Positions 37,311-45,967 of a stretch of 64,000 nt of DNA are shown here, one piece after another. Source of the stretch: Luteitalea pratensis (GTDB lineage: Bacteria; Acidobacteriota; Vicinamibacteria; Vicinamibacterales; Vicinamibacteraceae); contig NZ_CP015136.1 of assembly GCF_001618865.1 (NCBI RefSeq), positions 4,189,001-4,253,000 on the forward strand, written 5' to 3'. The stretch's first letter is position 1; every line of letters starts with the position of its first letter. The notes under the pieces were generated by a model, which saw only the letters and a list, made by a program, of their open reading frames with translations, searched no databases and was not told where the DNA came from. The position numbers and the translations under genes were made by a program.

Positions 37311-38361
37311 GACGCGCTCCGGTCCACGCGGCGCCGAGCAGGTCGTGCACGTCGCGGCGAATGACCGCCATGTCGGCAACGGTCGCGCGTCCGGCGACAC
37401 GGTTGGTGAGCAGCACGACGTACCGATCGCACTGCGGATCGATCCAGAGTGACGTGCCCGTGAACCCCGTATGGCCGATGGCGCGCGGAGAAAGGAAGCG
37501 TCCACTCGACGATGTGGGCAGTGCGGTGTCCCAGGCCAGCGCGCGTGATGAGCCGGGGATCGGCGAGCGGCGTGCGAAGGCCCTGATCGCCCACGAAGGT
37601 ACGAAACCGGTCTCGTCGCCGTGCAGGCCGCGCAACGCGAGCCGCGCGAGGTCCCCGACACCGGCGGCGCTCCCGAACAGGCCGGCGTGCCCGGCCACTC
37701 CGCCCATCGCGGCGGCGTTGTCGTCGTGCACCTCTCCTGCCAGCGAACGGCCGCGCCACGCACTGTGTCCGGTGCCCACCACGGGGCCGGCGGACACGGG
37801 ACCGAACGACGGTGGCACCGCGGTCACACCGGTCAGCAGCGTCGCCAGTTGTGCATCCAGGGAACGATCGGCCACACGTTCGAGGGCTCGGCCGAGCACG
37901 ATGAAGCCGAGGTCGCTGTAGATGGCGGTCGTTTGCGGCGGCGCTACGAGGGGAACCGCAGCGATGGCGGCGACCAATGCGTCGGCCCCGCTGCATCGCT
38001 CGTAGAGCGGCAGGTGGGAGGGCAATCCGCTGGCATGCGTCAACAGGTCGCGAAGCCGGATGTCGGCGCCGTCGGTTCGCCGCCATTCGGGCAACGCCTC
38101 GGTCACCGGCAGGTCGAGATCCAGGTGGCGCGTCGCAAACAGGTCCATCGCAACCAGCCCGGTCGCGAGGACCTTGGTCAGCGAGGCCAGGTCGTAGATC
38201 GCATCGGCAGGTACCGCGAGGTTGATCCCTCCGAGCACGCCTCCCGCATCACCGATTTCGAGCACGGCCGAGGGCAACACGCCGTCCGCGACGCGCATGG
38301 CGAGGTACGCGCCGGCAGCGGCCAGTCCGGGCGGACCCTCCGCGGGATCAGCGGGACGCAC
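37303..38361 (-). CDS. Serine hydrolase of the beta-lactamase / DD-peptidase fold
   Basis: A 352-residue class C-type serine hydrolase. The catalytic SxxK is in YDLASLTKVLATGL; the YxN-like motif is YSD in TAIYSDLGFIVLG; the third motif is HTG in IGHTGFTGTSLWID. No clear signal peptide is seen from the GTG start at 38361, which overlaps the upstream gene by 14 bases; the longer frame is not credible. Relatives hydrolyse D-amino-acid peptides or esters. With murQ, nagB and a GlcNAc-type kinase nearby it may trim cell-wall peptides. Confidence 0.83.
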   Translation of the reverse strand: MRPADPAEGPPGLAAAGAYLAMRVADGVLPSAVLEIGDAGGVLGGINLAVPADAIYDLASLTKVLATGLVAMDLFATRHLDLDLPVTEALPEWRRTDGADIRLRDLLTHASGLPSHLPLYERCSGADALVAAIAAVPLVAPPQTTAIYSDLGFIVLGRALERVADRSLDAQLATLLTGVTAVPPSFGPVSAGPVVGTGHSAWRGRSLAGEVHDDNAAAMGGVAGHAGLFGSAAGVGDLARLALRGLHGDETGFVPSWAIRAFARRSPIPGSSRALAWDTALPTSSSGRFLSPRAIGHTGFTGTSLWIDPQCDRYVVLLTNRVAGRATVADMAVIRRDVHDLLGAAWTGARHA

Positions 38362-39619
38362 CGGCTTGGCCGAGGGCCGGGTCGCGGAAGGCGCGGCGCT
38401 GCAATGTCGCGAGGTAGGGCGACGAGCGCCCCTGGCCACCGGTCATGCTGTCGTAGGAGTAGAGCATCACGCCGCTGAAGCCCATCGCGCGCGTCGTTTC
38501 GACGCGCCGCGCCGCCTCGTCGGCGCTGATCTTGAAGGCGCCGATGCCAGGCCAGACGCCGCCAGATGCCTGCGACGACAGTACCTGCAACTGGCGTTCG
38601 AAGCTGGAGCCGCTCGACATGTACATCATGGGACAGGCCGCATCGATGAGACCGTCACGTAGCCATCCGCTCCAGTCCTGCAGCTTGTAGTCGCGCGCAT
38701 GAGTGGCGTCAGGCCAGACGGCGGCGGTCATCCTCAGGCCAGGGCGGTTCGCGCGTGCAGTGGTCCCGAGGCGGGTGACGAGGCGGGTCAGTCGGTCGCG
38801 CCGGAATGACACCCAGCGCGCCGGGAAGTCCTCGACGAACGCGAGCGGCGCCGACGCCGCACGGGCATCCAGTGCGGTCAACTCGCGGGGGGTGAGTTCG
38901 GGCACCAGCGCTTCGCGGAACATGTCGAGCGCGGCACGGCTGCAGTCGAAATCCGGGGACGGATACCGGATGTAGTCGAGGTGGAGCCCGTCGAGTTCGT
39001 AGGCCCACGTCAGGTGGGCGATCGTGGCTTCGAGCCGTTCCTGCGCACCTTCCGGGATCGGCGAGCTGAACACGCCCTCGATGGTCGTGGTGTGGCGAGC
39101 ACTCCAGTTCGCGATCGTCGACAGGTAGCGCGGATCACGCGGCGAGAGGGGCAGGACCGTGGACACCAGCGGCCGCGGCACCATGACCCACTCGGGGTGC
39201 TGCACGGTGACGTGCTGTGCCGCCACGGGCATGGCCGTGGCGCCCGCGACGAGATTCACGTTCATCCACGCGTGGACCTGGACGCCTGCGGCGCGCGCGC
39301 GGCCGACCAGGTCGCCAAGCGGGTCGAATGTCGCCGCTTGCTGGGAAAGCAGGGTGGCACGCGGGTCGGGCCCGCCCCGGTAGAACGCGTCACCGCGCCC
39401 ACGAACCTGTACGAAGATCGCAGTGAACCCGTGACGGCGCGCATCATCGACCACCTGCGCCACCTGCGCCGGGGTGGTCATCCAGCTGCGCGTCACCCAG
39501 AGCCCACGCATCTCCGCGCTGGCGGCCGGACGCGCGACACTGGCGCGGGGACGACCCAGCGAGATCAACACGGATGCGAGGGAGAGCCGCAGCAGGTCGC
39601 GGCGCGAAGGAACGGGCAT
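38348..39619 (-). CDS. Glycoside-hydrolase-like protein (GHL10/YngK type), Tat-exported
   Basis: A 423-residue protein with a twin-arginine signal (SRRDLLRLSLASVLISLG) and a TIM-barrel GHL10 domain: MRGLWVTRSWMTTPAQVAQV, FTAIFVQVRGRGDAFY, DGLHLDYIRYPSPDFD, PMMYMSSGSS and MGFSGVMLYSYDSM. GHL10 proteins are thought to act on polysaccharides or glycan-peptides in the periplasm. It heads the minus-strand operon with the serine hydrolase and MFS gene and is divergent from the kinase gene. Confidence 0.88.
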   Translation of the reverse strand: MPVPSRRDLLRLSLASVLISLGRPRASVARPAASAEMRGLWVTRSWMTTPAQVAQVVDDARRHGFTAIFVQVRGRGDAFYRGGPDPRATLLSQQAATFDPLGDLVGRARAAGVQVHAWMNVNLVAGATAMPVAAQHVTVQHPEWVMVPRPLVSTVLPLSPRDPRYLSTIANWSARHTTTIEGVFSSPIPEGAQERLEATIAHLTWAYELDGLHLDYIRYPSPDFDCSRAALDMFREALVPELTPRELTALDARAASAPLAFVEDFPARWVSFRRDRLTRLVTRLGTTARANRPGLRMTAAVWPDATHARDYKLQDWSGWLRDGLIDAACPMMYMSSGSSFERQLQVLSSQASGGVWPGIGAFKISADEAARRVETTRAMGFSGVMLYSYDSMTGGQGRSSPYLATLQRRAFRDPALGQAGASR

Positions 39620-39660
39620 CGATCAGACGCGGTCGAACTAAGGCGCGTGCGCTCGAAGTA

Positions 39661-39666
39661 TATACT
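39661..39666 (+). promoter_or_regulatory. Possible -10 box for the kinase gene
   Basis: TATACT ends 12 bases before the ATG at 39679; no good -35 is visible at 16-18 bases. The transcript would have a leader of only about six bases. It lies in the 59-base gap between divergent operons. Confidence 0.35.
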
Positions 39667-39678
39667 CCCGGTCGCGTG

Positions 39679-40659
39679 ATGCAGGGTCCTCATACACCAC
39701 CGCTCGTCATCGGCATCGACGCAGGTGGCACCAAGACCGAGGCCGTTCTCGCCGATGGCCAGGGCGAGGTGATCGCGCGCGCCCGGCGCGGCGGCGCCAA
39801 TCTCGCCGCCCACGGCGAACTCGAGGTGGAGAAGACGCTGCACGAACTGATCGAGGAAGTCCTCGGCGACGGCCCCGCGCGCCCCGACGTGATCTGCCTC
39901 GGCATCGCCGGCGTCGACCGGCCCGACGACAGCGCGATCATCCACGGCATCATGCGGCGCATCGGCGCGCGGGCACGCTTGCTGGTGACCAACGACGCAC
40001 TCATCGCGCTCGTCGCTGGCGCCGGCGTCGGTCCCGGAGTCGTGGTCATCGCCGGCACCGGTTCGATCGCCTACGGGCGCAACGCGCGCAACGAAGCGGC
40101 GCGGGCGGGTGGTTGGGGCTATATCCTCGCCGACGAAGGCAGCGGCTTCTGGATCGGCCGCCAGGCACTGCGCGCGGTGGTTCGGGCCGCCGACGGCCGC
40201 GGACCGGCGACGGCGCTGACGCCGCTCGTGCTCGATTTCTTCGGCGTGTCTCGCGCCGAGCAACTCGTGCGGGAGGTCTACCGCACCTATCTCAAGCCGA
40301 GCGACATCGCCCGATGTGCCCGGCTGGTACAGCAGGCGCGCGAGGGCGGCGATGCCGTCGCCGCCCACATCGCGTCAGTGGCTGCTGACGAATTGTCGGC
40401 AGCCGTCCGCTCCGTGGTCCGGCAGCTCGAGCTGGACGGCGGTTTCCCCGTGGTGATGGCCGGCGGCGCGTTCCATGCCGTGCCCTGGCTGCAGGATGCA
40501 CTGCGCGCGCGGCTCGCGGAGGCCTCGATCGCCCCCGCGGCGCAGGTGCACCTGCTCACAACCGACCCGGCGCTCGGCGCCGTGCGACTCGCCCTGGCAG
40601 AAGCCCGGGGCGGCGCATCCATTCCGACATACAAGACCCGTGATCATCTCGCTCTGTGA
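39679..40659 (+). CDS. BadF/BcrA-type N-acetylhexosamine (GlcNAc-like) kinase
   Basis: A 326-residue sugar kinase of the ASKHA fold. It opens LVIGIDAGGTKTEAVLADGQ (phosphate-1), has VLVTNDALIALVAG-type and VVIAGTGSIAYGR (phosphate-2) motifs, the GWGYILADEGSGFWIGRQAL signature shared with human NAGK, and VVMAGGAFHA (adenosine). It probably phosphorylates GlcNAc, MurNAc or a related sugar to the 6-phosphate. The stop overlaps nagB by 20 bases, so they are coupled. ATG 39679 is used; GTG 39676 is an alternative. Confidence 0.88.
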   Translation: MQGPHTPPLVIGIDAGGTKTEAVLADGQGEVIARARRGGANLAAHGELEVEKTLHELIEEVLGDGPARPDVICLGIAGVDRPDDSAIIHGIMRRIGARARLLVTNDALIALVAGAGVGPGVVVIAGTGSIAYGRNARNEAARAGGWGYILADEGSGFWIGRQALRAVVRAADGRGPATALTPLVLDFFGVSRAEQLVREVYRTYLKPSDIARCARLVQQAREGGDAVAAHIASVAADELSAAVRSVVRQLELDGGFPVVMAGGAFHAVPWLQDALRARLAEASIAPAAQVHLLTTDPALGAVRLALAEARGGASIPTYKTRDHLAL

Positions 40660-41371
40660 CGACCCGCAGGATGTTGCCGATCTCGCCGCCCAACGCGTGG
40701 CGGGCCTCCTGCACGATTCTCCCCGCGCCGTGCTCGGCCTGCCCACCGGCCGCACGCCCATCGTGCTGTACGACCTGCTGGCGCAACAGCATGCGGCCGG
40801 CCAACTCGACTTCTCGCAGGTCGAGTCGTTCAACCTGGACGAGTTCGTCGGAATCGGCCAGGACCATCCCGGCAGCTATCGCTCGTACATGCAGCGATAC
40901 CTCTTCGATCGCGTCAACCTGACCAACGGGCAGGGCCATGTCCTCGACGGCCTCGCACCTGATGCCGACGCCGAGTGCGCGCGGTTCGAGCAACTGATCG
41001 ACGCCGCGGGCGGCATCGACCTGATGATCCTCGGCCTCGGCGCCAACGGGCACATCGGGTTCAACGAGCCGGCCGACAGCCTCAAGGCGCGCACGCATCG
41101 CGTGACGCTGCTCGAGTCGTCGCGTGCGGCCAACGCCGGCTTCTTCGGTGGCGACCCGGCGCAGGTGCCGGCCGAGGCGATGACCATGGGAATGGGGACG
41201 ATCCTCAAGGCGCGCCGCATCCTGTTGCTGGTGACTGGCGCCGAGAAGGCGCCGACGGTCGCCGCGATGATTCGTGGCGCGGTGACGACGCAGCTGCCCG
41301 CGTCGTTCCTGCAGTTGCACGATGAGGTGGAAGTGATCTGCGACGCCGACGCCGCAAGTCAGATCAGGTAG
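40640..41371 (+). CDS. nagB: Glucosamine-6-phosphate deaminase
   Basis: NagB converts GlcN-6-P to fructose-6-P and ammonia, ending amino-sugar breakdown. The 243 residues show LGLPTGRTPIVLYDLL, FNLDEFVGIG with the catalytic Asp region, LGLGANGHIGFNEP and TMGMGTILKARRILLL. The GTG start at 40640 overlaps the kinase gene. The TAG stop is part of the GTAGGG head of a REP-like palindrome. A NagA deacetylase is not present in the window; the two PIG-L proteins are exported and are not replacements. Confidence 0.92.
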   Translation: MIISLCDDPQDVADLAAQRVAGLLHDSPRAVLGLPTGRTPIVLYDLLAQQHAAGQLDFSQVESFNLDEFVGIGQDHPGSYRSYMQRYLFDRVNLTNGQGHVLDGLAPDADAECARFEQLIDAAGGIDLMILGLGANGHIGFNEPADSLKARTHRVTLLESSRAANAGFFGGDPAQVPAEAMTMGMGTILKARRILLLVTGAEKAPTVAAMIRGAVTTQLPASFLQLHDEVEVICDADAASQIR

Positions 41372-41539
41372 GGACGCCTCTCCGAGGCGTCCAACTCCAA
41401 CTCCGCAATGTCTCCGAGGCGTCCAACTCCAACTCCGCAATGTCTCCGAGGCGTCCAACTCCGTTGATGACGGTGCGGCAACGATAGCCGTTGATGTGCG
41501 AAGCGAGGTGATTTGGACCGCTCGGAGAGCGGTCCCTAC
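41368..41539. repeat. REP-like cluster between nagB and murQ with a 32-bp tandem
   Basis: A GTAGGGACGCC hairpin starts in the nagB stop codon. Its right arm begins a 32-bp tandem unit (starts CTCCGAGGCGTCCAACTCC) with copies at 41380-41411 and 41412-41443 and a partial third to 41466. A facing hairpin, ending GAGAGCGGTCCCTAC, lies at 41515-41539. The 41467-41514 stretch has no visible feature. Confidence 0.75.
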
Positions 41540-41540
41540 C

Positions 41541-41600
41541 TACTTCTTGCGGTCTCTACCTACTTCTTGCGGTCTCTACCTACTTCTTGCGGTCTCTACC
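41541..41600. repeat. Three 20-bp tandem copies at the murQ 3' end
   Basis: TACTTCTTGCGGTCTCTACC is repeated exactly three times. Read on the minus strand each unit contains AAGAAGTAGGTAGAGACCGC, a copy of the last codons and stop of murQ joined to the GTAG head of the neighbouring palindrome. Confidence 0.85.
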
Positions 41601-42550
41601 TACTTCTTCTCGAGTCCCAGCAACGCGCGGAGGCGCGGTTCGGCGTCGTCGCCGACCGCCTCGCGAACCGAGTCGTGCGACTTGCGCAGCGTCGCCAGCG
41701 CCTTCGACAGCGACAGTCCTGTCCGCTGCATCACGATCGCCGCCTTGACGTCATTGCGCGCGGATTTGAGCAGCTTGCCGGCCGTCTCGTAATCGACCCC
41801 GGTCGCCGTGGTGATGATCCGTCGCGCCCGATCCTTCAGCTTGTCGTTGGTGGCCTGCACGTCGACCATCAGGTTGCCGTAGGTCTTGCCGCTGCGGACC
41901 ATGGCAATGGTGGTCAGCATGTTGAGCACCATCTTGGTCGCGGTGCCAGCCTTCAGGCGTGTCGATCCGGTCAGGATCTCGGGGCCCACCGCCGGCGCGA
42001 TGATCAGGTCGACGAAGGTCTGGAGTTCGCTGCCCGGCCAGCAGGTCACGAAGATGATGCGCAGGCCCGCCTTGCGCGCGCGCGTCAGCGCGCCGCGCAC
42101 GAACTGGGTCACGCCACTGGCCGAGATCCCGATGACGACGTCACGTTTTTGCGGCCGCAGGCGCGCGATTGCCCGGGCCCCTTCCTCGTAGTCGTCCTCG
42201 ACACCTTCCTTGGGGAGGAAGACGGCGTCCTTGCCGCCGGCCATGATCGCGCGGACGCGTGTCGTCGAGACGCCGAACGTCGGCGGCATCTCGGCCGCCT
42301 CGACGACGCCCAGGCGCCCGCTCGTGCCGGCGCCAACGAAGATCACGCGCCCGCCCTTGCGGAACGACTCGGTGATCATCTGGACGCCCGCGGTGATGCG
42401 CTCCTTCTCGCGCTGCACGGCGCTGACGACCTTGCGGTCCTCGTTCACCATCAAGTCGATGACGTCGCCAATCGAGGCCGTGTCCAGCGCCAGGCTGTTG
42501 GGATTGATCGCTTCGGTGGGGAGGGATTCCCACTTGGACATGGTTGGCAT
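41600..42550 (-). CDS. murQ: N-acetylmuramic acid 6-phosphate etherase
   Basis: MurQ cleaves the lactyl ether of MurNAc-6-P to give GlcNAc-6-P and D-lactate. About 316 residues from ATG 42550 (ATG 42541 also possible): the N-terminus LPTEAINPNSLALDTASI is family-typical, followed by a SIS domain with VIFVGAGTSGRLGVVEAAEM and PTFG, GISASGVTQFV and LKAGTATKMVLNMLTT. It converges on nagB. With the kinase and nagB it makes a path from MurNAc/GlcNAc to fructose-6-P, except for the missing nagA. Confidence 0.94.
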   Translation of the reverse strand: MPTMSKWESLPTEAINPNSLALDTASIGDVIDLMVNEDRKVVSAVQREKERITAGVQMITESFRKGGRVIFVGAGTSGRLGVVEAAEMPPTFGVSTTRVRAIMAGGKDAVFLPKEGVEDDYEEGARAIARLRPQKRDVVIGISASGVTQFVRGALTRARKAGLRIIFVTCWPGSELQTFVDLIIAPAVGPEILTGSTRLKAGTATKMVLNMLTTIAMVRSGKTYGNLMVDVQATNDKLKDRARRIITTATGVDYETAGKLLKSARNDVKAAIVMQRTGLSLSKALATLRKSHDSVREAVGDDAEPRLRALLGLEKK

Positions 42551-42684
42551 GAGGAAGGTGCTCGCCCGCAGGTGCCGGAAAAACCGCTGAAGCGTAGCGC
42601 GGCCGTTGAGGCGTGTCAACGAAACGTCCCGGCCGCCGCCGTCGTCGGAGGAGGCACGGACCGGTTGCTACAATCGCTGCCCAG

Positions 42685-43677
42685 ATGCCCTTGCGTGCAC
42701 CCTCGATCGACGACGCGGCCCTCCTCGGCCAACGGCTGGAAGCGGAGCTCGGACGGACGATCGTCGGCCAACGGCCGGTGCTGCGGGAGATCCTGACGAC
42801 GTTTTTCGCCGGCGGGCACTGCCTGCTGCGTGGCGTGCCCGGACTGGCCAAGACGCTGATCATCAAGACGCTGGCGCGCACGGTCGATCTGTCGTTCAAC
42901 CGCATCCAGTTCACGCCCGACCTGATGCCCTCCGACATTGTCGGCGCCGAGGTCATCGAGGAAGACAGGTCCACGGGCCGGCGCGAAGTGCGGTTCATGC
43001 AGGGCCCGGTGTTTGCCCACATCCTGCTTGCCGACGAAATCAACCGGACCCCGCCGCGCACCCAGGCGGCGCTGCTCGAGGCCATGCAGGAACGGCAGGT
43101 GACCGTCGGTGGCGTCCGCTATGACCTGCCTTCGCCGCAGTTCGTGCTCGCGACACAGAACCCGATCGAGCAGGAGGGGACGTACAGCCTGCCCGAGGCG
43201 CAGCTGGACCGGTTCCTGCTCAACGTGGTGATCGGATACCCCAGCGCGGCCGAGGAGCGGCAGATGCTCGCACAGACCACGGTGGCACCGACCGGGCGGC
43301 CGCAGGTGGTCGCGACAGGGGAGGACATCGCTGCCGTCCACGGCCTCGTCCGCGAGATACCAGCCGCCAGCAATGTCGTCGACTACGCGACCCGCCTGGT
43401 CCGGGCAACGCGGCCCGACGGCGGCGAAGCCGCCACGGTGGTGTCGAAGTATGTGCGATGGGGCGCCGGCCCGCGTGCCGGGCAGGCGCTGCTGCTGTGC
43501 GGCAAGGCGCGGGCCCTGCTCGAGGGGCGTGCCACCGTCGCGCTCGAGGACGTGCAGGCGCTCGCCCTGCCGGTGCTGCGCCATCGTGTGCTGGTGAACT
43601 TCCAGGCAGAGGCGGAAGGCCTCGACGCAGACGCCATCGTCGCGCGGCTGCTCACCGAGGTGCCGTCCCGGGCGTGA
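42685..43677 (+). CDS. MoxR-family AAA+ ATPase
   Basis: MoxR ATPases act as chaperones for VWA/DUF58 partners. The 330 residues contain Walker A LLRGVPGLAKTLIIKTLA, RIQFTPDLMPSDIVG, Walker B ILLADEINRTPPRTQAALLE and the sensor LATQNPIEQEGTYSLPEAQL. The ATG at 42685 is chosen; the frame extends upstream into Arg-rich non-conserved sequence. A TACAAT box ends ten bases before it, which may make the message leaderless. It begins a five-gene operon with overlapping starts. Confidence 0.92.
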   Translation: MPLRAPSIDDAALLGQRLEAELGRTIVGQRPVLREILTTFFAGGHCLLRGVPGLAKTLIIKTLARTVDLSFNRIQFTPDLMPSDIVGAEVIEEDRSTGRREVRFMQGPVFAHILLADEINRTPPRTQAALLEAMQERQVTVGGVRYDLPSPQFVLATQNPIEQEGTYSLPEAQLDRFLLNVVIGYPSAAEERQMLAQTTVAPTGRPQVVATGEDIAAVHGLVREIPAASNVVDYATRLVRATRPDGGEAATVVSKYVRWGAGPRAGQALLLCGKARALLEGRATVALEDVQALALPVLRHRVLVNFQAEAEGLDADAIVARLLTEVPSRA

Positions 43678-44618
43678 GCGTCCCCACCTCGCCCCTCTCG
43701 CTCGATCCGGCGCTGCTTGCCCGCATCGCCGACCTCGAGCTCGCGGCTCGATTGATCGTGGAAGGCGCGCGACTGGGCTCGCATCGCAGCCCGTTCACGG
43801 GCAGCGGCGCCGAGTTCCAGCAGATGCGTCCCTACCTGCCGGGCGACGACCTCAAGCACCTGGACTGGAAGCACTACGCACGCACCGATCGCCTGTTCAC
43901 GCGCGTGTACCGTGAAACCACCGAATGGCCGGTCATGCTCGCGATCGATACGAGCCGCTCCATGGCATTTGTCGATCACCAGGGCATGAGCAAGCTGCGC
44001 ATGGGCGCCTTGTTGGCCGCAGCCTTGACCTACCTGCTCGTGCACCAGGGCGAGGCGGTAGGGCTCGTCACGCACCCGCCTCCGCCAGCGGCTTCGGCGC
44101 GCCAAGGTGGTGCCGACACTGGCGACGCGTTGCCCGCGCGGACCGGCCGCCCGCATCTCGTGCGCATGCTCGGTCTGCTGTCGCGGATCAGGGCCGGTGG
44201 CGGCACCGATCTCGCCGGCGCGATTCGGCGCGCGGCTGCGAGACTCGGACGCCGTGGCTGTCTCGCATTGATCTCGGACCTGTACGGCGCCGACGACATG
44301 CACCACGCTTTGCGAGAGGTGCGACGCATGGGCCACGAAGTCGTGGTGTTCCATGTGCTCAGCCCGCAAGAGCGGCGCCTGGAGGCGTCCGGCGACGTGG
44401 AGTTCGTCGACCTCGAGACCGATGAACGCCTGATCGCAAACGCGCCGACGATTCGTGATGTGTATGCGGCTCGCGTCGCGGCTTTCATCGCGGAGCAGCG
44501 AGCGTTCGCGACGGCTGAGGGCATCACGTTCGTCCAGGCCGGCACCGATCGTCCAATCGACCTCGTGCTGCGCGCGTTCACGCAGCAGCGCGCGCCACAG
44601 GCGGGGGGCGGCAGGTGA
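43674..44618 (+). CDS. DUF58 protein (VWA-like MoxR partner)
   Basis: A 314-residue DUF58 protein. It has the family signature GSGAEFQQMRPYLPGDDLKH followed by LDWKHYARTDRLFTRVYRE, then a VWA-like fold with the metal-site motif LAIDTSRSMAFVD and GGGTDLAGAIRRA, LISDLYGADD. It should be the client or partner of the MoxR ATPase. The GTG start overlaps the moxR stop (GTGA) and its own stop overlaps the next gene in the same way. Confidence 0.9.
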   Translation: MSVPTSPLSLDPALLARIADLELAARLIVEGARLGSHRSPFTGSGAEFQQMRPYLPGDDLKHLDWKHYARTDRLFTRVYRETTEWPVMLAIDTSRSMAFVDHQGMSKLRMGALLAAALTYLLVHQGEAVGLVTHPPPPAASARQGGADTGDALPARTGRPHLVRMLGLLSRIRAGGGTDLAGAIRRAAARLGRRGCLALISDLYGADDMHHALREVRRMGHEVVVFHVLSPQERRLEASGDVEFVDLETDERLIANAPTIRDVYAARVAAFIAEQRAFATAEGITFVQAGTDRPIDLVLRAFTQQRAPQAGGGR

Positions 44619-45967
44619 TCTGGGCCGCTCCGGCGGCATGGGCGCTGGCGGTGCTCGCCACGCTGCCGCTGATCGCGCACTTGTGGTCACGCAGGCGGCC
44701 CGCGCCGCTGCCCTTCCCGACGCTCCGGTTCCTGCGTGCGGCGTCGCCGGTCTCGAGACGCCTGCGCCGGGTGCAGGAGTGGCCGCTGTTACTGCTGCGC
44801 CTGGCGATCGTCGTCGTCATCTGTGCCGCCGCGGCGGGGCCGACACTCGCGGCGCATTGGCGTCAGCGCGCCTGGCGCACGCGCCTGCACCGCGTGATCG
44901 TTGTCGGCGCGGACGTCGCGGGCACGACCGCATCGGAGGCGGTGACTGACCTCGAGAAGACCGCCGCGTCGTCGACCGTCCTCGGTCCGGCGGACATTGC
45001 CGACGTCTTCGACGAGGCAATCGCGCAGGCCAATCGCAGCGCCGGCGATCGCCGCACGGAACTCGTCGTCGTCTGGAGCGGGTCACGTACGAACCTCGCG
45101 GACGTCGATGTATCCGACATTCCGGCCCGCGTCGGTGTTCGACTCGTGCTCGTCGAGGGAGGCACCACGTCACCCGCCAGCGCCGCCACGAGCACGCCGA
45201 CCGGCGACATCGACATACAGACACCGGACGCGGCGCTTCGAGAGTCCCTTCACGCGGACCTGGGTACTCTTCGCCTGCCCCCGTCCTCGGCGCCCATTCG
45301 GCTGCGCTGGGAAGGGGAGTCGGCCGCACGCGATCCGCAAGGTGATCAGGACCGGGAGTCGGGAGTCGGGAGTCGGGAGTCGCCGAGGGAGCATCCGGCT
45401 GCTGGCCGTAACGCCCGTACCGTCGACGGGACGCGCTCTTCTGCCGAGTGCCGCGGCGGGCAGGCGCGCGTGCTGCGGGCACTCGACGAGATGTCCGTCG
45501 ATGTTCGCCTCCGAGAGGCCGCCGATCGATCACTCCGTGACGAGAGCTTCGTTGGCCGCGGCTCCGAACGTGCTACCGCGAAGGTGTTGGCGCGATCGGC
45601 CGCCGGCGAGGTACTGCTGCGCGGGTGGGCCGAGGGTGGGTGCCTGGTCCTCGATCTGGACTCGGTGCCGCGATCGCCACTGACATGGTGGTCGCTCGTG
45701 TCCGCGCGCGAGGCACTGGCGCGCGTCGATCGCATCGAGCCAGCGGAGAACTGGACCGCGGCCGATGTGGTCAAGGCCAATCGTGACGGACTCGCGCCGA
45801 CCGATTCCATGCTCCCTGGTGGCCTCGACACGCGCAGCGCATGGGCCGTCGCGCTCGCGTTGCTGCTGGTAGAGCAGACTTGGCGCCGTCGTGGCGCCAC
45901 TGCCCGCAAGCGCGACGGATCGGTGCCCACTCACGCCGCCACCCGAGAGCCCGTCGATGCCGCCTGA
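44615..45967 (+). CDS. BatA-domain membrane protein
   Basis: A 450-residue membrane protein. The N-terminal BatA region has a first helix (AAWALAVLATLPLIAHLWSR) with RRRPAPLPFPTLRFLRAAS and a second helix (LLRLAIVVVICAAAAGPTLA), as in aerotolerance (Bat) proteins. The rest is periplasmic with a VWA/GATase-like remnant, and a C-terminal helix ends the chain. Residues about 247-256 are encoded by four copies of a heptamer, so copy-number change would shift the frame. Starts GTG, coupled to the DUF58 gene. Confidence 0.78.
   Translation: MIWAAPAAWALAVLATLPLIAHLWSRRRPAPLPFPTLRFLRAASPVSRRLRRVQEWPLLLLRLAIVVVICAAAAGPTLAAHWRQRAWRTRLHRVIVVGADVAGTTASEAVTDLEKTAASSTVLGPADIADVFDEAIAQANRSAGDRRTELVVVWSGSRTNLADVDVSDIPARVGVRLVLVEGGTTSPASAATSTPTGDIDIQTPDAALRESLHADLGTLRLPPSSAPIRLRWEGESAARDPQGDQDRESGVGSRESPREHPAAGRNARTVDGTRSSAECRGGQARVLRALDEMSVDVRLREAADRSLRDESFVGRGSERATAKVLARSAAGEVLLRGWAEGGCLVLDLDSVPRSPLTWWSLVSAREALARVDRIEPAENWTAADVVKANRDGLAPTDSMLPGGLDTRSAWAVALALLLVEQTWRRRGATARKRDGSVPTHAATREPVDAA
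45354..45381 (+). repeat. GGGAGTC heptamer x4 in coding sequence
   Basis: Four perfect tandem copies of GGGAGTC lie inside the BatA-like gene. Seven is not a multiple of three, so gain or loss of one copy shifts the reading frame, the configuration of a contingency locus. Confidence 0.85.

Noticed and set aside
41380-41600. CRISPR array between nagB and murQ
   Set aside because: Units of 32 and 20 bp are contiguous, without unique spacers; they derive from REP arms.
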